From Vulcanisaeta distributa JCM 11216 (lineage in GTDB: Archaea > Thermoproteota > Thermoprotei > Thermoproteales > Thermocladiaceae): 64,000 nucleotides of DNA. Both the position numbers and the translations under genes were made by a program. Numbering within the stretch: position 1 is the first letter of the stretch; each line of letters begins with the position of its first letter. This document shows, piece after piece, positions 19,353 through 28,400 of the stretch. The DNA lies in contig NZ_BBBI01000008.1 in assembly GCF_001315985.1 (NCBI RefSeq), forward strand, positions 1 through 64,000, in the 5' to 3' direction. The notes under the pieces were generated by a model. That model worked only from the letters and a program-made list of their open reading frames with translations, was not told the origin of the DNA and did not search any database.

Positions 19353-19729
19353 TTAAGGGTCCCAGTACTGCCTAGCCATATCTCTAAGTGCCAGGGCTAG
19401 TTCGAGGACTCTCCTATAATCCCTCGACTTGAGTACCTTATTGACCACGTCGAGTCTAAGTTGGCGTAACCGTGAACCACCACGTTCCTAAAGCCCACTA
19501 GCGACTTAACTAGGGCCTCTTCCTCACCCGTCATTAAGCCCTTCTCCCTTAGCTTCTTGGCAATTCCTGAGTAGCCTTCGACTGCAATGCCCATGTTTGA
19601 TCATAATCGCTGGCACAGGTCAATGAAGGCCTGGGCCTGAACCTGGAGTGCGTGTATTGACGCCAGTTGGTCTCGCCAATTGTTTAGGTCATAGCCACGG
19701 TCAACTAATTCATCGAGCTTCCTAGTCAT
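19353..19729 (-). pseudogene. HEPN-domain toxin of the HEPN/MNT pair (broken)
   Basis: The chain 'QLASIHALQVQAQAFIDL' followed by 'GEEEALVKSLVGFRNVVVHG' is a HEPN domain with the RNase motif Rx4H ('RNVVVH'). Two lesions: an in-frame TGA at about 19602-19604 (after 'IDLCQRL') and a one-base shift near 19447, after which the C-terminus 'RVLELALALRDMARQYWDP' is in another frame and stops at 19353. It directly follows the MNT gene, the usual order of this toxin-antitoxin module. Start at ATG 19729 is my choice; TTG a little upstream is possible. Confidence 0.65.
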
Positions 19730-19764
19730 ATCCTCAATAATACTAAGCAACTTATTTAGGATCG

Positions 19765-20169
19765 CTATCTCATCACCAACGCCTTACCCGCATTAACCAC
19801 TAGGTCCAACTTCCTGGCATCAATTAAGAAGTCCTCACAAATAGAGACCCTCCTATGCATCCTCAGCCAAGCATCATCACCAGCCATGTACAGTATCACA
19901 CCATCACTAAAAACCTCATGAACCAGGTAACAATCAGTACCATCACCAATGGGCACTAGATCCACCTTATCCGTACCCAGGTAATCAAACAGGTCAAAGA
20001 GTAACCGTGAATACCTACCTAGGTCAAAGCCTCCCATGAACTCCACCGCAATATCAACGTCCTCACCAAAACCCCTCCTAACTATGGAACCAAAGAGAAC
20101 CGCATAGTAAATACCGTAGCTACCCCATGAAAACATCCTCAATCTACCAATCACCGATTTATCAAGCAT
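19765..20169 (-). CDS. MNT nucleotidyltransferase, antitoxin of HEPN/MNT pair
   Basis: The motif 'VLFGSIVRRGFGEDVDIAVE' is the GSx(10)DxD active site of minimal nucleotidyltransferases, which neutralise HEPN RNases by AMPylation. The longest frame starts at 20253, but a TATA-like ACTTTAAGTA around 20190-20205 lies inside it, so ATG 20169 ('MLDKSVIGRLRMF') is the better start, giving about 134 residues. The HEPN frame begins just downstream. Since the HEPN is broken, this antitoxin may be a leftover. Confidence 0.75.
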   Translation of the reverse strand: MLDKSVIGRLRMFSWGSYGIYYAVLFGSIVRRGFGEDVDIAVEFMGGFDLGRYSRLLFDLFDYLGTDKVDLVPIGDGTDCYLVHEVFSDGVILYMAGDDAWLRMHRRVSICEDFLIDARKLDLVVNAGKALVMR

Positions 20170-20311
20170 CAGGCCCAATCTAGAGATTACATACATACTT
20201 AAAGTATTTACGTTTACCCAATGTCTATAGGTTATTACTCGCTTACAGCCCAACCGTAAGATATCTCAGCGCAGCAATAGCCTTACTGATAATAGCATTA
20301 TTTTAAATCTC

Positions 20312-20737
20312 GTGAGTATAATGGGCATAGGCCTAGGCCTGATTATATATGCGCCAGTCATCGCCTACCTATATTACCTAACAACGCTCGCACCGAATAG
20401 GGTCTCCAATCTCAACGACGTAGACGCGCTAATACTCAGTGCGGAGCACGAATTAAATATTGCGAAGACTAGCACTTATCCAGTTGATAATTTAAGGAGG
20501 GCATTTAACTACGCAGTTAAGGCATTGGCAATTAGGGAGGGGGGGTTACCTGAGGTTCAGGATGCAGTGAGGATAGGTCATTGGACAGGTCAGTTAGTGA
20601 CGAGTGCTGTAATGCGGTTATCAGATAAACTACTGACAGTGAGGGAACTATGGCTAGTCCTAGACCAGGGTTCAGTAACAAACATTAATGAGACAATAGG
20701 TAAGGTTAAGGAATTACTCAGCAGCGCCCAACCATAG
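20312..20737 (+). CDS. Small membrane protein with helical cytoplasmic domain
   Basis: 141 residues: one N-terminal membrane helix ('GLGLIIYAPVIAYLYYLTT') and an all-helical domain ('VDALILSAEHELNIAKTSTY', 'NYAVKALAIREGG') reminiscent of TPR-like helical bundles. Start GTG 20312, or ATG 20321. The G7 tract 20539-20545 is in frame. Its 3' end overlaps the convergent gene at 20714 by 24 bases. Not recognised. Confidence 0.55.
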   Translation: MSIMGIGLGLIIYAPVIAYLYYLTTLAPNRVSNLNDVDALILSAEHELNIAKTSTYPVDNLRRAFNYAVKALAIREGGLPEVQDAVRIGHWTGQLVTSAVMRLSDKLLTVRELWLVLDQGSVTNINETIGKVKELLSSAQP

Positions 20738-21181
20738 CGCACAGTAGCGCTGGGCCATGAAATATAAATAGGGCAGGTAATTCAGGTAGTAACCACTACC
20801 ATTAATTACGATATTCATTGTCCAGTAATATTCGACGCCCATGTGGTTTCTATAATTAAGGAGTAGGTTTATACTTACCATGTCTATTCCGTAGTAATAG
20901 CCCATGGTATACATCTTCGTTAATGCGGATAGACCCACCATCACTGGTACGGGCGTGTTATTTAGGTATACACGCATTACCAGTGTTGGTGCTGTGGTGC
21001 TACTCACGTTGTAGTAATCTATGCGTGATCCCTCGCCCGTGATTGTCATGAATGGCTTCGGCTGGGCCTGTGTTTGGGCTAGGACTGCCAGGGCTATTGA
21101 GAGGAACGCTATTGATAGTATTGCCAAGGCGATTATGCGTGCCCTGCCTACCTGCCTGGGCATAGTGGTTACCCTAATCAT
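20714..21181 (-). CDS. Secreted/anchored protein, unknown family
   Basis: 155 residues. A basic start ('MPRQVGRARIIALAI') and a hydrophobic segment ending in Ala-rich 'AVLAQTQAQ' read as a signal peptide, with M7 (21163) a good alternative start. The short outer domain is Tyr/Asn-rich with one Cys. It begins 9 bases after the end of the metallo-hydrolase gene and may share its transcript. Function unknown. Confidence 0.6.
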   Translation of the reverse strand: MIRVTTMPRQVGRARIIALAILSIAFLSIALAVLAQTQAQPKPFMTITGEGSRIDYYNVSSTTAPTLVMRVYLNNTPVPVMVGLSALTKMYTMGYYYGIDMVSINLLLNYRNHMGVEYYWTMNIVINGSGYYLNYLPYLYFMAQRYCALWLGAAE

Positions 21182-21189
21182 GGGCTTTT

Positions 21190-21847
21190 TTACTTCGGCT
21201 TTTCATAACTAATGCACCCTGCCTCATTCGGGCAAGCCTCCATTGGAATTACTACGTTGCTGATCTTCTCCTCACCAATCGTGGTTGATGGCCCATGGCC
21301 TGGATAGACAATGAAGTTGTTGGGTAGTTCCCTGTATAGCCTGCACACGGAATCCCTGAGCCTATCCATGTCACCTCCAGGTAGGTCTGTCCTACCGAGC
21401 TACCAGCGAAGAGTGTGTCTCCCGTGATTACGAAGCCATCGCCAATTATCGATATTGAGCCCGGCGTATGCCTGGAGTGTGCATAACCCTTAAGTTAAGC
21501 GGTAATTGTGACCCCCCCTCATCAATGAACACGGGCTCCGGCAGTTCTGGCTTTGTGAATCCCCCCCACCTTGAGGCTAATTCATTAAATACCTCCTTCA
21601 ATTCCCAATCAAGCTTATGCACCACGAACGGAACGCCTAAGTGCTCGGTTAATTCCTTAACCGCACCCACATGATCAAAGTGTAGGTGCGTTGCAACTAC
21701 GGCTAAGGCCCTCCTACTGCCTAGGGCATTTAGTATGGTCTCAGCCTCATCCCCAGGGTCAATTATCACGCAAGAATCACCGTTGCATATAAGGTAGCAG
21801 TTGGTTTCAAGGGGGGGTCCAACGACTATTACCTCCACGGTGAGCAT
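21190..21847 (-). CDS. Glyoxalase-II-like metallo-beta-lactamase-fold hydrolase (two frameshifts)
   Basis: The first frame contains 'VVGPPLETNCYLI' and the zinc motif 'THLHFDH', then fails at about 21478 within 'HTPG', where one missing C breaks a repeated HTPGHTPG-type motif. A second lost base near 21408 precedes 'GRTDLPGGD', and the chain ends 'SYEKPK' at TAA 21190-21192. The restored protein is about 219 residues with HxHxDH and later ligands, as in hydroxyacylglutathione hydrolase-like enzymes that open thioesters. The G7 tract 21811-21817 yields 'VGPPLETN' where the family usually has one Pro. In-frame C7 tracts also at 21512 and 21561. Confidence 0.75.
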
Positions 21848-21878
21848 TAGGATCCCTGCCCTTGGCTTGACCTACCCA

Positions 21879-22432
21879 TTATTGACCACACCTCAATTGC
21901 GCAGGCGAGTATTGACAGTGACTGTATTGTAGCCCCCCCACGTAGTTTACGACCGACCTATTTACAAATGCCAATATCACGGCCACTATGATGAGCAAGG
22001 CACTTGCTAACCACATGTACCTCGATGCCCTATGCGTCGCAATGCTCATTAGCACTGCGTATACGCCGACCATGAGCACCAGGGCAATTATTAGGAAGGT
22101 CGCTGAGGCCATAAACTGCCTGGTGAATAGTAGGACTATGCCGATGATGATTGCGGCCACAAAAGCCGTAGGCACGTAACCCCCCTCTCAAGGCCGCCGC
22201 GTATGAGTACAATACCCAGGTAAGTGTATAGGCCCAGTATTAATGCCAGGGTTATAAGGGCCAGTATGGCTATGTTGCTGGGTATGTAGAGCATGAAGTA
22301 TGGCAGCGGTATGTCCGTGTATATGGTTAGGTAGCTAGTTATGAAAAGCCATAGCAATGACGCAAAATTCACGACAACAAAACCAACATAAAACCAAACA
22401 AGCCTATCAAGAGTCTTTGCGTCTATGCCCAT
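21879..22432 (-). CDS. Multi-pass membrane protein (frameshifted at a C6 tract)
   Basis: Two frames, 22432 down to 22180 and then to 21879, join if the C6 at 22180-22185 is read as seven ('GLERGG' then 'YVPTAFVAAIII'). The joined chain is about 184 residues with roughly five membrane helices and a short polar start 'MGIDAKTLDRLVWFYVGFVV'. Lies 31 bases upstream of the metallo-hydrolase start on the same strand. No family recognised. Confidence 0.6.
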
Positions 22433-22550
22433 ACTACCATATCCTCACTACGTATTTTAAATACCTTATGAACCGTGAATCCCCCCCGCCTTTTATTGAA
22501 CCGCTAAGTAATCCTTTAATAATCCACGCTATCCCCCCCGTGATTGAGTT

Positions 22551-23378
22551 ATGGACAGTAAACTACGCGGGTACTTGGCAATGATTGGCGTTTTAATTGT
22601 GTGGGGTTCCTCATACTCTATTTCCAAGGTGGCAATGCACTACATGTCGCCCTTCGTACTCACGATGTATAGGTTCGGCTTTGGTGGATTAGTACTACTC
22701 CTAATTGGCAGGGGGGGTTAACGATAAGTCGTAAGTACGTAATCAACGCATTACTCAATGGAGCTTTATTCGTGGTCTTTCTGAACCTAGCCATTGAGTA
22801 TAGCCTGAACCCAGCCCTGGTCTCGGTGCTTGTTTATACGCAGCCAATTTTTGTGCTAATACTATCAATAATACTATATGGCGAGAGACCAACAATGCTG
22901 CAGGTAATCGGCATCATACTAGCGTTCATCGGTTTATTAATAGCCGTTGGTGTCTATAATTTCGATATTGGTGATGCAATTGCAATCCTCGGTGGCTTCA
23001 TATGGGCTTTAGGCACCCATTACTACAGGAGAAACCTCGCTAAGGAGAATCTCATTAGGTTGAATGCGTCAATGGCGGTGATCTCAGCATTAATAGCCTC
23101 ACCAACGTTGCTCATTAATCCATACATGGCATTATCACTGGATGCCGTAGCGTGGGGGAATACTCGTGGCCCTAGTGGCTCAGGTAGCGGGGTTTCTACT
23201 GTGGTTCTTGGGTGTTAAGGACCTTGGTCCCATGACCGCTAGTTCAATTTCAATACTCGTACCTGCATCTGCATATTTATTCGCCCTATTAATACTTGGT
23301 AAGGCCCCCACGGAGATGGAGGTAATAGGCTCGGCAATAACACTCACCGGCGTCCTAATATCACAGTTAAGGGCCTGA
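22551..23378 (+). CDS. EamA-family (DMT superfamily) transporter (two frameshifts at G tracts)
   Basis: The N-terminus 'AMIGVLIVWGSSYSISKVAM' and the second-half 'YTQPIFVLILSIILYGERPT' are classic EamA repeats; the full chain would have ten membrane helices and about 275 residues. Frame breaks: G7 at 22711-22717, where 5 or 8 keeps the frame ('IGRG' then 'LTISRKYVIN'), and G5 at 23154-23158, where 4 keeps it ('AWGILVALVAQVAGFLLW'). The frame ends at TGA 23376-23378. Role: drug/metabolite export; substrate not predictable. Convergent with the pilin-like gene at 23385. Confidence 0.8.
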
Positions 23379-23384
23379 TGAATC

Positions 23385-23843
23385 TCATTGACCCTGTAGG
23401 TTCAGGGTTTCGTAAAGAACCTGCTGACCGTTTGTGAACACCGCCTCTGCTGTGTTTATACCGTAGATCCTCGAATCGCCGTTATAATTCACGGTGCAGT
23501 TTCCAACCCTCAACGCCGCGCCTACGTAATGCGTCCCATTACTAATTATGGTTAATAATGCCGAGCTCCCAGGCGGTATGGCGCATCTATTGCTTGACAC
23601 GAAGTCGACATTGTTGATTATGATGTATGCCAGTTCTACGTACTCCGTGCCTGAATTAATGATTATAAATGTCGCGTTATCCTGTGACATACTTGGGCCC
23701 TCAATCATTACCCTAACGCCAAATGACCTTGATGCATTGCCGGCGATCCCAAACACCCAAACTGCTATTGCTATGGTTAATGTTATTGCTACGGCCACGA
23801 GTATTATTATCGTTACTGTTTCACTCAACCCCCCCTCACTCAT
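23385..23843 (-). CDS. Archaeal pilin/archaellin-like protein
   Basis: 152 residues starting 'MSEGGLSETVTIIILVAVAI': a short polar leader, Gly-Leu-Ser processing region and long hydrophobic helix as in class III signal peptides cleaved by PibD/FlaK peptidase. The rest is a beta-rich domain with one Cys pair and sequons (NAT, NGT). No pilus assembly gene is adjacent, so it may be a stand-alone minor pilin or a FlaF/FlaG-like anchor. The C7 tract 23829-23835 gives the Gly-Gly of the leader. Confidence 0.65.
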   Translation of the reverse strand: MSEGGLSETVTIIILVAVAITLTIAIAVWVFGIAGNASRSFGVRVMIEGPSMSQDNATFIIINSGTEYVELAYIIINNVDFVSSNRCAIPPGSSALLTIISNGTHYVGAALRVGNCTVNYNGDSRIYGINTAEAVFTNGQQVLYETLNLQGQ

Positions 23844-23972
23844 CGTGGTTATTAAGTTTCAATTCCCCCCCTTAATAAACATTATTCTTAATAAAATTAA
23901 GTCACGATCAGCAGTAAAAACGTTAGTAAGGATATAGTCATGAAGAAACAACTTATACCAAGTTTAACCATG

Positions 23973-24163
23973 AATTACGAGTTGATATAAGCATTAAGGA
24001 CTTAACCGCGGTACTCGTTGCCATCGGCATGGTCCTAATACTAACGTTGATCGCTTTACTGAATATGCAGAGTGCACCATTTTCAACAGGTTCATGGACT
24101 AGTATTGTATTAACAATAAATTATTTAGTCAATGTTCGTGTTAGTTGCTTTGTTTGGATTTGA
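23973..24163 (+). other. Possible remnant of a small one-helix membrane protein; following 300 bases empty
   Basis: A frame without a usual start codon near its beginning reads 'DISIKDLTAVLVAIGMVLIL' followed by about 30 polar residues to TGA at about 24163. The only ATG (about 24029) falls inside the helix. It may be a gene truncated at its 5' end. From 24164 to 24461 I see nothing beyond a G7 tract at 24192-24198. Confidence 0.25.
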
Positions 24164-24461
24164 TGCATTGGTAGGGTTTTCACGTTTCAGTGGGGGGGCG
24201 TTTGGTGAACATTGATCTGGACCATGTCTCTGTGCGTGGCATACCCTTTACAACAATAACTTCAACGAACAAACCTCACCAGCGAGCTTATCCCTACCCA
24301 ACCACACAGCCTACGCAATAACCACGAAACCCACACCCAAAAATAACAACAAATAACCAGCACAAAACACCCAGCAGTTTCCTAAGCTCCGGAGTCAGGT
24401 AATGGGCTTTAAGAACCAATACACGAACCAGCTCTGCGGTGGTTAATACTCGTCTTACGCA

Positions 24462-24872
24462 TTATGTACGTGCAGGTGCAATACTACTCTCCATTAACCT
24501 GGTCATTACCTTCGACGTTAATTCGTACGTCACAGCTATGTTTGAGTTCAGAACCCTCAACTGATTACTTATGAAGTCGAGTCTGTCGACAACCTCCTTA
24601 CGTAGGTCATCGATCTTTCTACCTAATTCGTCAAATCTGACGTCAATTTTCTTACCCAACTCATCTATCTTATTGCCCAATCCATCAACCTTATTACCTA
24701 GTCCATCAATTTTCTTGCTCAATTCATCGAGCCTATTCATCATTGCGTACATGAGTACTAACTCTGCATCCTCCCTCGAGACTTCCTTCCTACTAATCCA
24801 ATTGGGTAATTGGGCAATAACGTAGTCCACACCCTTACTGAGGAGTAGGCTCATTAACTCACTTAGGTCCAT
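24462..24872 (-). CDS. Coiled-coil protein with heptad repeats
   Basis: 136 residues. Residues about 48-95 consist of repeated heptads of the type 'LDELSKKIDGLGNKVDGLGN' and 'KIDELGKKID', predicting a parallel coiled coil of about 50 residues. It is followed by a helical C-terminus. The N-terminus is also helical and has no signal peptide. Similar small proteins are annotated as hypothetical coiled-coil (DUF3782-like or phage-tail-fibre-like) in Thermoproteales; this is inference. Divergent from vapB at 24996. Confidence 0.65.
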   Translation of the reverse strand: MDLSELMSLLLSKGVDYVIAQLPNWISRKEVSREDAELVLMYAMMNRLDELSKKIDGLGNKVDGLGNKIDELGKKIDVRFDELGRKIDDLRKEVVDRLDFISNQLRVLNSNIAVTYELTSKVMTRLMESSIAPART

Positions 24873-24995
24873 ACTAATTAAATTGGCCTCAAGCCTTAAT
24901 TTAAGCCTTATTTTTAGGGCGTTTTTGAATAATGAATATATCTGCAGTATTTATTTACAGTAAGCCTTATAATTGTATTCGATTAATAGTTTACA

Positions 24996-25220
24996 ATGAG
25001 TGTAGTACTGTCTGTTAGGATACCCAGGTGGTTGAAGGAGGAGTTGGATAGGCTTGGTATTGACTACTCGAGGGAGATTAGGGAATTCCTTGAGAGGAGG
25101 GTTCGTGAGGAATTGGCGAAGAGGCTTGAGGCTAGGTATGAGGAGCTTTTGAGGGATTCACCGCTGATAAGGGGTAACCTTGCCGTAGAATTCATTAGGG
25201 AGGATAGGAATGCCAGGTAG
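24996..25220 (+). CDS. vapB: VapB-type antitoxin
   Basis: 74 residues. The N-terminal 'SVVLSVRIPRWLKEELDRLG' followed by 'DYSREIREFLERRVREELAK' is the CopG/RHH-like DNA-binding start of crenarchaeal VapB antitoxins; the tail 'DSPLIRGNLAVEFIREDRN' binds the toxin. The last 11 bases overlap the vapC start, typical translational coupling. Expected to repress its own promoter together with VapC. Confidence 0.85.
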   Translation: MSVVLSVRIPRWLKEELDRLGIDYSREIREFLERRVREELAKRLEARYEELLRDSPLIRGNLAVEFIREDRNAR

Positions 25221-25647
25221 GCAGATCGTATGTGATGCAAGCGTTATAGTTAAGTGGGTTATTAAGGAGGATTACAGTGACTATGCCGAGAGGATACGTA
25301 TTGACCATCTTAATGGTCGCATCACAGTCGCTATACCATCAATAGCCATCGCCGAAGTAGCCAGCGCCCTGAGGAAGTATTATCTACGTAAATTAATAAG
25401 TGAGGATTATATGAGGAGAGCCCTGGACTTATTGAGTAATAGTTTATTGCGTGTTTACGATGTTACGTGGGGCTCAGTAATTAGCGCGAGCGAGTTATCT
25501 ATTAAGTACGGCATTTCGATATACGATGCCATATACGTGGACCTAGCCATGAGACTTAACACAGTCATGTACACGGCTGATGATGTATTAGTGAAGTCGT
25601 TAGGTGTTAATCAATATATGAAGCACGTAATTGATTATGCCCCGTGA
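25210..25647 (+). CDS. vapC: VapC toxin, PIN-domain ribonuclease
   Basis: 145 residues. PIN acidic residues are all present: 'VCDASVIVKW' (D9), 'IAIAEVASAL' (E near 47), 'YDAIYVDLA' (D near 108) and 'TADDVLVKSL' (D near 127). The family cleaves RNA (often tRNA or rRNA) with Mg2+. Overlaps vapB by 11 bases. No lesion seen, so this toxin-antitoxin pair appears functional, unlike the HEPN/MNT pair at 19353. Confidence 0.9.
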   Translation: MPGRQIVCDASVIVKWVIKEDYSDYAERIRIDHLNGRITVAIPSIAIAEVASALRKYYLRKLISEDYMRRALDLLSNSLLRVYDVTWGSVISASELSIKYGISIYDAIYVDLAMRLNTVMYTADDVLVKSLGVNQYMKHVIDYAP

Positions 25648-25656
25648 CGTGGGCAT

Positions 25657-26300
25657 TTAGTAAAGTATTGTTGGGTCCTTCCTGAGCGAGGCTTCCCAGA
25701 ACATTATCTCGAAATTAACGCTGTCCTTAAATGCCCTCTCCATATCAGGTGTTATCTCATACTTATCCAGCGTCCTTAGGATGATCTCAACCCTAGACCA
25801 GTAATCGCTCGATACGTAGAACTCGGCCCATGCATTGAATATGGCGTTGCCAGTACCAACAACATACTTACCAATCTCGTGGTAACCCCCCCCATGCATG
25901 GCGCCCATGCCGCGAGGAACTGGGGCCAACCCAATGAGGCGTAGTAGTGTAGATGCCTAATGTATGCGTAATTAACCAGGTTGAACCCTGTATTATTAAC
26001 TTCCTCCTCTGTTATTGATAAGTCACGGAATAACCTCTCATGAACCTCCGCACCCCCCCTCTCCACATTGCTGAATACAGCCGTTAACACGTCGATGGCC
26101 TCATTAAGTGGGGCCTTGCTCGCAGCCTCAATCACGGCCTTCTGCATTTCCCTCACGTACTTCGTATCCTGAATTAGGTAATACCTAAAGACGTCCATTG
26201 GTAATGAGCCATTCCTTAGTCTCTCAACGAATTCATGCCTAGTATATTTATTCCATAAGTCACCCACCAATTCCCTGAGCTTCCCGTGGGTACTAACCAT
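25657..26300 (-). CDS. tenA: TenA/PqqC-like aminopyrimidine aminohydrolase (frameshifted at a C8 tract)
   Basis: The first frame carries 'TRHEFVERLRNGSLPMDVFR' and 'YYLIQDTKYVREMQ', hallmarks of TenA (thiaminase II fold, seven-helix bundle). It loses frame at the C8 tract 25886-25893; six or nine would keep it ('APCMGGYHEIGKYVVG'). The second frame ends 'MFWEASLRKDPTILY' with the conserved C-terminal acidic helix. Restored length about 213 residues. Role: salvage of thiamine pyrimidine. No other thiamine gene is near. Also in-frame C7 at 26053-26059. Confidence 0.75.
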
Positions 26301-26346
26301 ATGCTTAATTTCACAATTATCTAGTTATTAAATATTATTAACAAGT

Positions 26347-27078
26347 TTATCGAACATTAGGACTGCACCTGCTAAGTTCGTTAATGACATCGATTGGGTT
26401 CCTCTCAACAATCCTCTTCCTAACATACTTAACCCTTTCACCACTCCTCCTGTCAATGCCCTCAAGCTCAACTCTAGCCCTAACCAGGCATGTACCAAGG
26501 GATTCCCAGGTAAGCCTTGGACCACCCAAGGCCTTTATTACGTCACCTATATGCGGAGTACTCTCTGGCGGGACCACCCTACTCCTTTGGGCTATCTCAA
26601 CGTGGTAATTATTGAAGCCAACCCTAACGCGGTAAAGCATGTACTTGGCAACGTCACGGCAATTATCATTAAGTGGAATAACCCTGGCGTCAAAGTAGAG
26701 GACTCTACCGAGGGCGTTACTAATCACGGCTGATGCAAGGCCAGCCATTGAACTGATTAGCTTGTACTCACGCCCATTAAACGGCACATAACTAAGGAGG
26801 AAGACATTAATCTCATCGCTAATCACGAGTGCGTACTCGCCGGAGAAGGCCCTCATTAATTCAACGGCAGCCTTAATCAATGCCCTATGGACCCTCTCAT
26901 CCCTGGGCCAGTTAAAGTCCTTAAGCGCCTTGCCAAAGCCAGCCCCCCCATCAAGCCTAACGACTATTGGCGGCTTAACAACATTAGTAACTACCCTGGA
27001 GTCGAAATCCCTCTCCAACTCCACGGGATTAACATTAATCAATAGGTTAAGCACGTCAATGCCGTCCATTAAGCTCAC
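26347..27078 (-). CDS. Thg1-like protein (tRNA 3'-5' polymerase / tRNA-His guanylyltransferase family)
   Basis: 243 residues. 'PPIVVRLDGGAGFGKALKDF' corresponds to the first catalytic motif (usually RLDG followed by two residues and Phe), 'LVISDEINVFLL' to the second (SDE metal ligand), and 'YFDARVIPL' plus 'YRVRVGFNNYHVEIAQ' to the later motifs. The G7 at 26943-26949 inserts one Gly in the first motif compared with the family pattern. Enzymes of this family add nucleotides to tRNA 5' ends. Start at GTG 27078 or ATG 27069. Not frameshifted. Same strand as tenA, 46 bases upstream of it. Confidence 0.7.
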   Translation of the reverse strand: MSLMDGIDVLNLLINVNPVELERDFDSRVVTNVVKPPIVVRLDGGAGFGKALKDFNWPRDERVHRALIKAAVELMRAFSGEYALVISDEINVFLLSYVPFNGREYKLISSMAGLASAVISNALGRVLYFDARVIPLNDNCRDVAKYMLYRVRVGFNNYHVEIAQRSRVVPPESTPHIGDVIKALGGPRLTWESLGTCLVRARVELEGIDRRSGERVKYVRKRIVERNPIDVINELSRCSPNVR

Positions 27079-27162
27079 GGATTAATCAGGTAGAAGCCAT
27101 TTAAAAATAAGCCCATGAACAACCAACGTAAAGCAATTAATGTAACCAACGAAGCATTTTAA

Positions 27163-27836
27163 GTGAACACCCGAGCTAAAAAAGTCCAGCTACGCGCCAT
27201 ACTTAGTATGACCGGCATAGACTGGCTCAGGATAGACCCAGCCCAGTTAAAGGATAGGCTCTACACCTATGGTGCAATTGCTCTACTAATAGTCACGGCA
27301 TGGCTCGTAGGTATACACATATATCAACTAATAAACCCACTAACAATAACAATCGTGCTCGCAATGCAACCAGGAGGAAACAAATCGCAAACAACTATTG
27401 CGTACCAATGTGGATGGAGTTGGTCATCTCCATCAGCACCGCCAGGCGCTACCGTAGCGTTTGATGGTACGTGCGAATATGACTATACACTTGGTTTTGC
27501 CCAGTATTATTTTGAAGTTTATATATACGATCCATACGGACCACCAATTAACCCAGCACCATATGGTACTGTAACATTACCCGTAGAATATGGGTACTAA
27601 AACTGAAAGCGTGACTTTAAATTACATTTACTATAATGGGCAGTATGCATGGTATTGGGGGCACTGGCGAATTGAATTATTGGAATCCAGTAATTCCTAT
27701 CGGCGTTATAGCAGCATCAATAAGTGGTTACTGGACACCTAATGCATCATATACGTATGAGGGATGCGTCTATGCAGGACCAACATTCGGGATGAATCTT
27801 GGCTCACCAGGCTGTGCATATTTATCAGTGGGTTAA
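27163..27836 (+). CDS. Membrane-anchored surface protein (two frameshifts)
   Basis: The basic N-terminus (about 40 residues), a membrane helix ('YGAIALLIVTAWLVGIHIYQ') and an outer domain with one Cys pair stop at 27600. Removing one G at about 27590 ('EYGTKTESVTLNYIYYNG') and reading the G5 at 27657-27661 as four ('YAWYWGTGELNYWNP') carries the chain on to TAA at 27834-27836, ending 'GSPGCAYLSVG'. Restored length about 224 residues. Start GTG 27163. Followed 21 bases later by a multi-pass membrane protein, possibly a functional pair. Confidence 0.55.
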
Positions 27837-27857
27837 TACGGTGAACATAATGCGTAA

Positions 27858-28400
27858 ATGCATAATAATTTAAAACATGATTTCTTACTCATGGTGGGTA
27901 TTATGAACAAGAAACTTCTAATTAAATGCATCTACGCCGTCGTGATCACTCTCTTTCTAAACCCAATGCTATCTATTATTGGGTTATTTACATCATCACC
28001 GCAAGTATTATCGCTCACTATTGCCTTTACTATCATTTATTCGGTAATAACATTGATATTAATTCCATATTTATTTCACGATGTTGTGAGCAATTTCAAA
28101 GACTCTCTCATCTATACGGCACCGATATTTTTAGTATCGCTATTTAGCGTAACATTTCAAGGGACATACTTAGGCATAACTGCGGCTTACAATAATATAA
28201 ATGCGATAATGAGAGGTATGCTTGAAATAAATTCCTTCAACTTTAATACAATCATGCAGAATCTACAACTTGCATTGGCATCGCTCTACACAATGCCTCT
28301 TTCAGTAGCTTTATGGTTCCTAATGGCATATATAACAGATACATGGGCTAAACTCTATTTAAAGAAAAAGAAAATTCAATTACATACACATCACGAATAA
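27858..28400 (+). CDS. Multi-pass membrane protein
   Basis: About 180 residues with four to five hydrophobic helices and a Lys-rich tail ('KLYLKKKKIQLHTHHE'). ATG 27858 or ATG 27903 ('MNKKLLIKCIYAVVI') can start it; the second directly precedes a helix. AT-rich. It follows the surface protein gene at 27163. The truncated gene at the window start has a similar single late helix and basic tail. Family not recognised. Confidence 0.55.
   Translation: MHNNLKHDFLLMVGIMNKKLLIKCIYAVVITLFLNPMLSIIGLFTSSPQVLSLTIAFTIIYSVITLILIPYLFHDVVSNFKDSLIYTAPIFLVSLFSVTFQGTYLGITAAYNNINAIMRGMLEINSFNFNTIMQNLQLALASLYTMPLSVALWFLMAYITDTWAKLYLKKKKIQLHTHHE

Noticed and set aside
24560-24760. Repeated 21-base units as a possible CRISPR or satellite array
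   Set aside because: They are degenerate, contiguous and in phase with heptads of a coiled-coil protein (24462-24872), so the repeat is at the protein level. I see no CRISPR array anywhere in the window.
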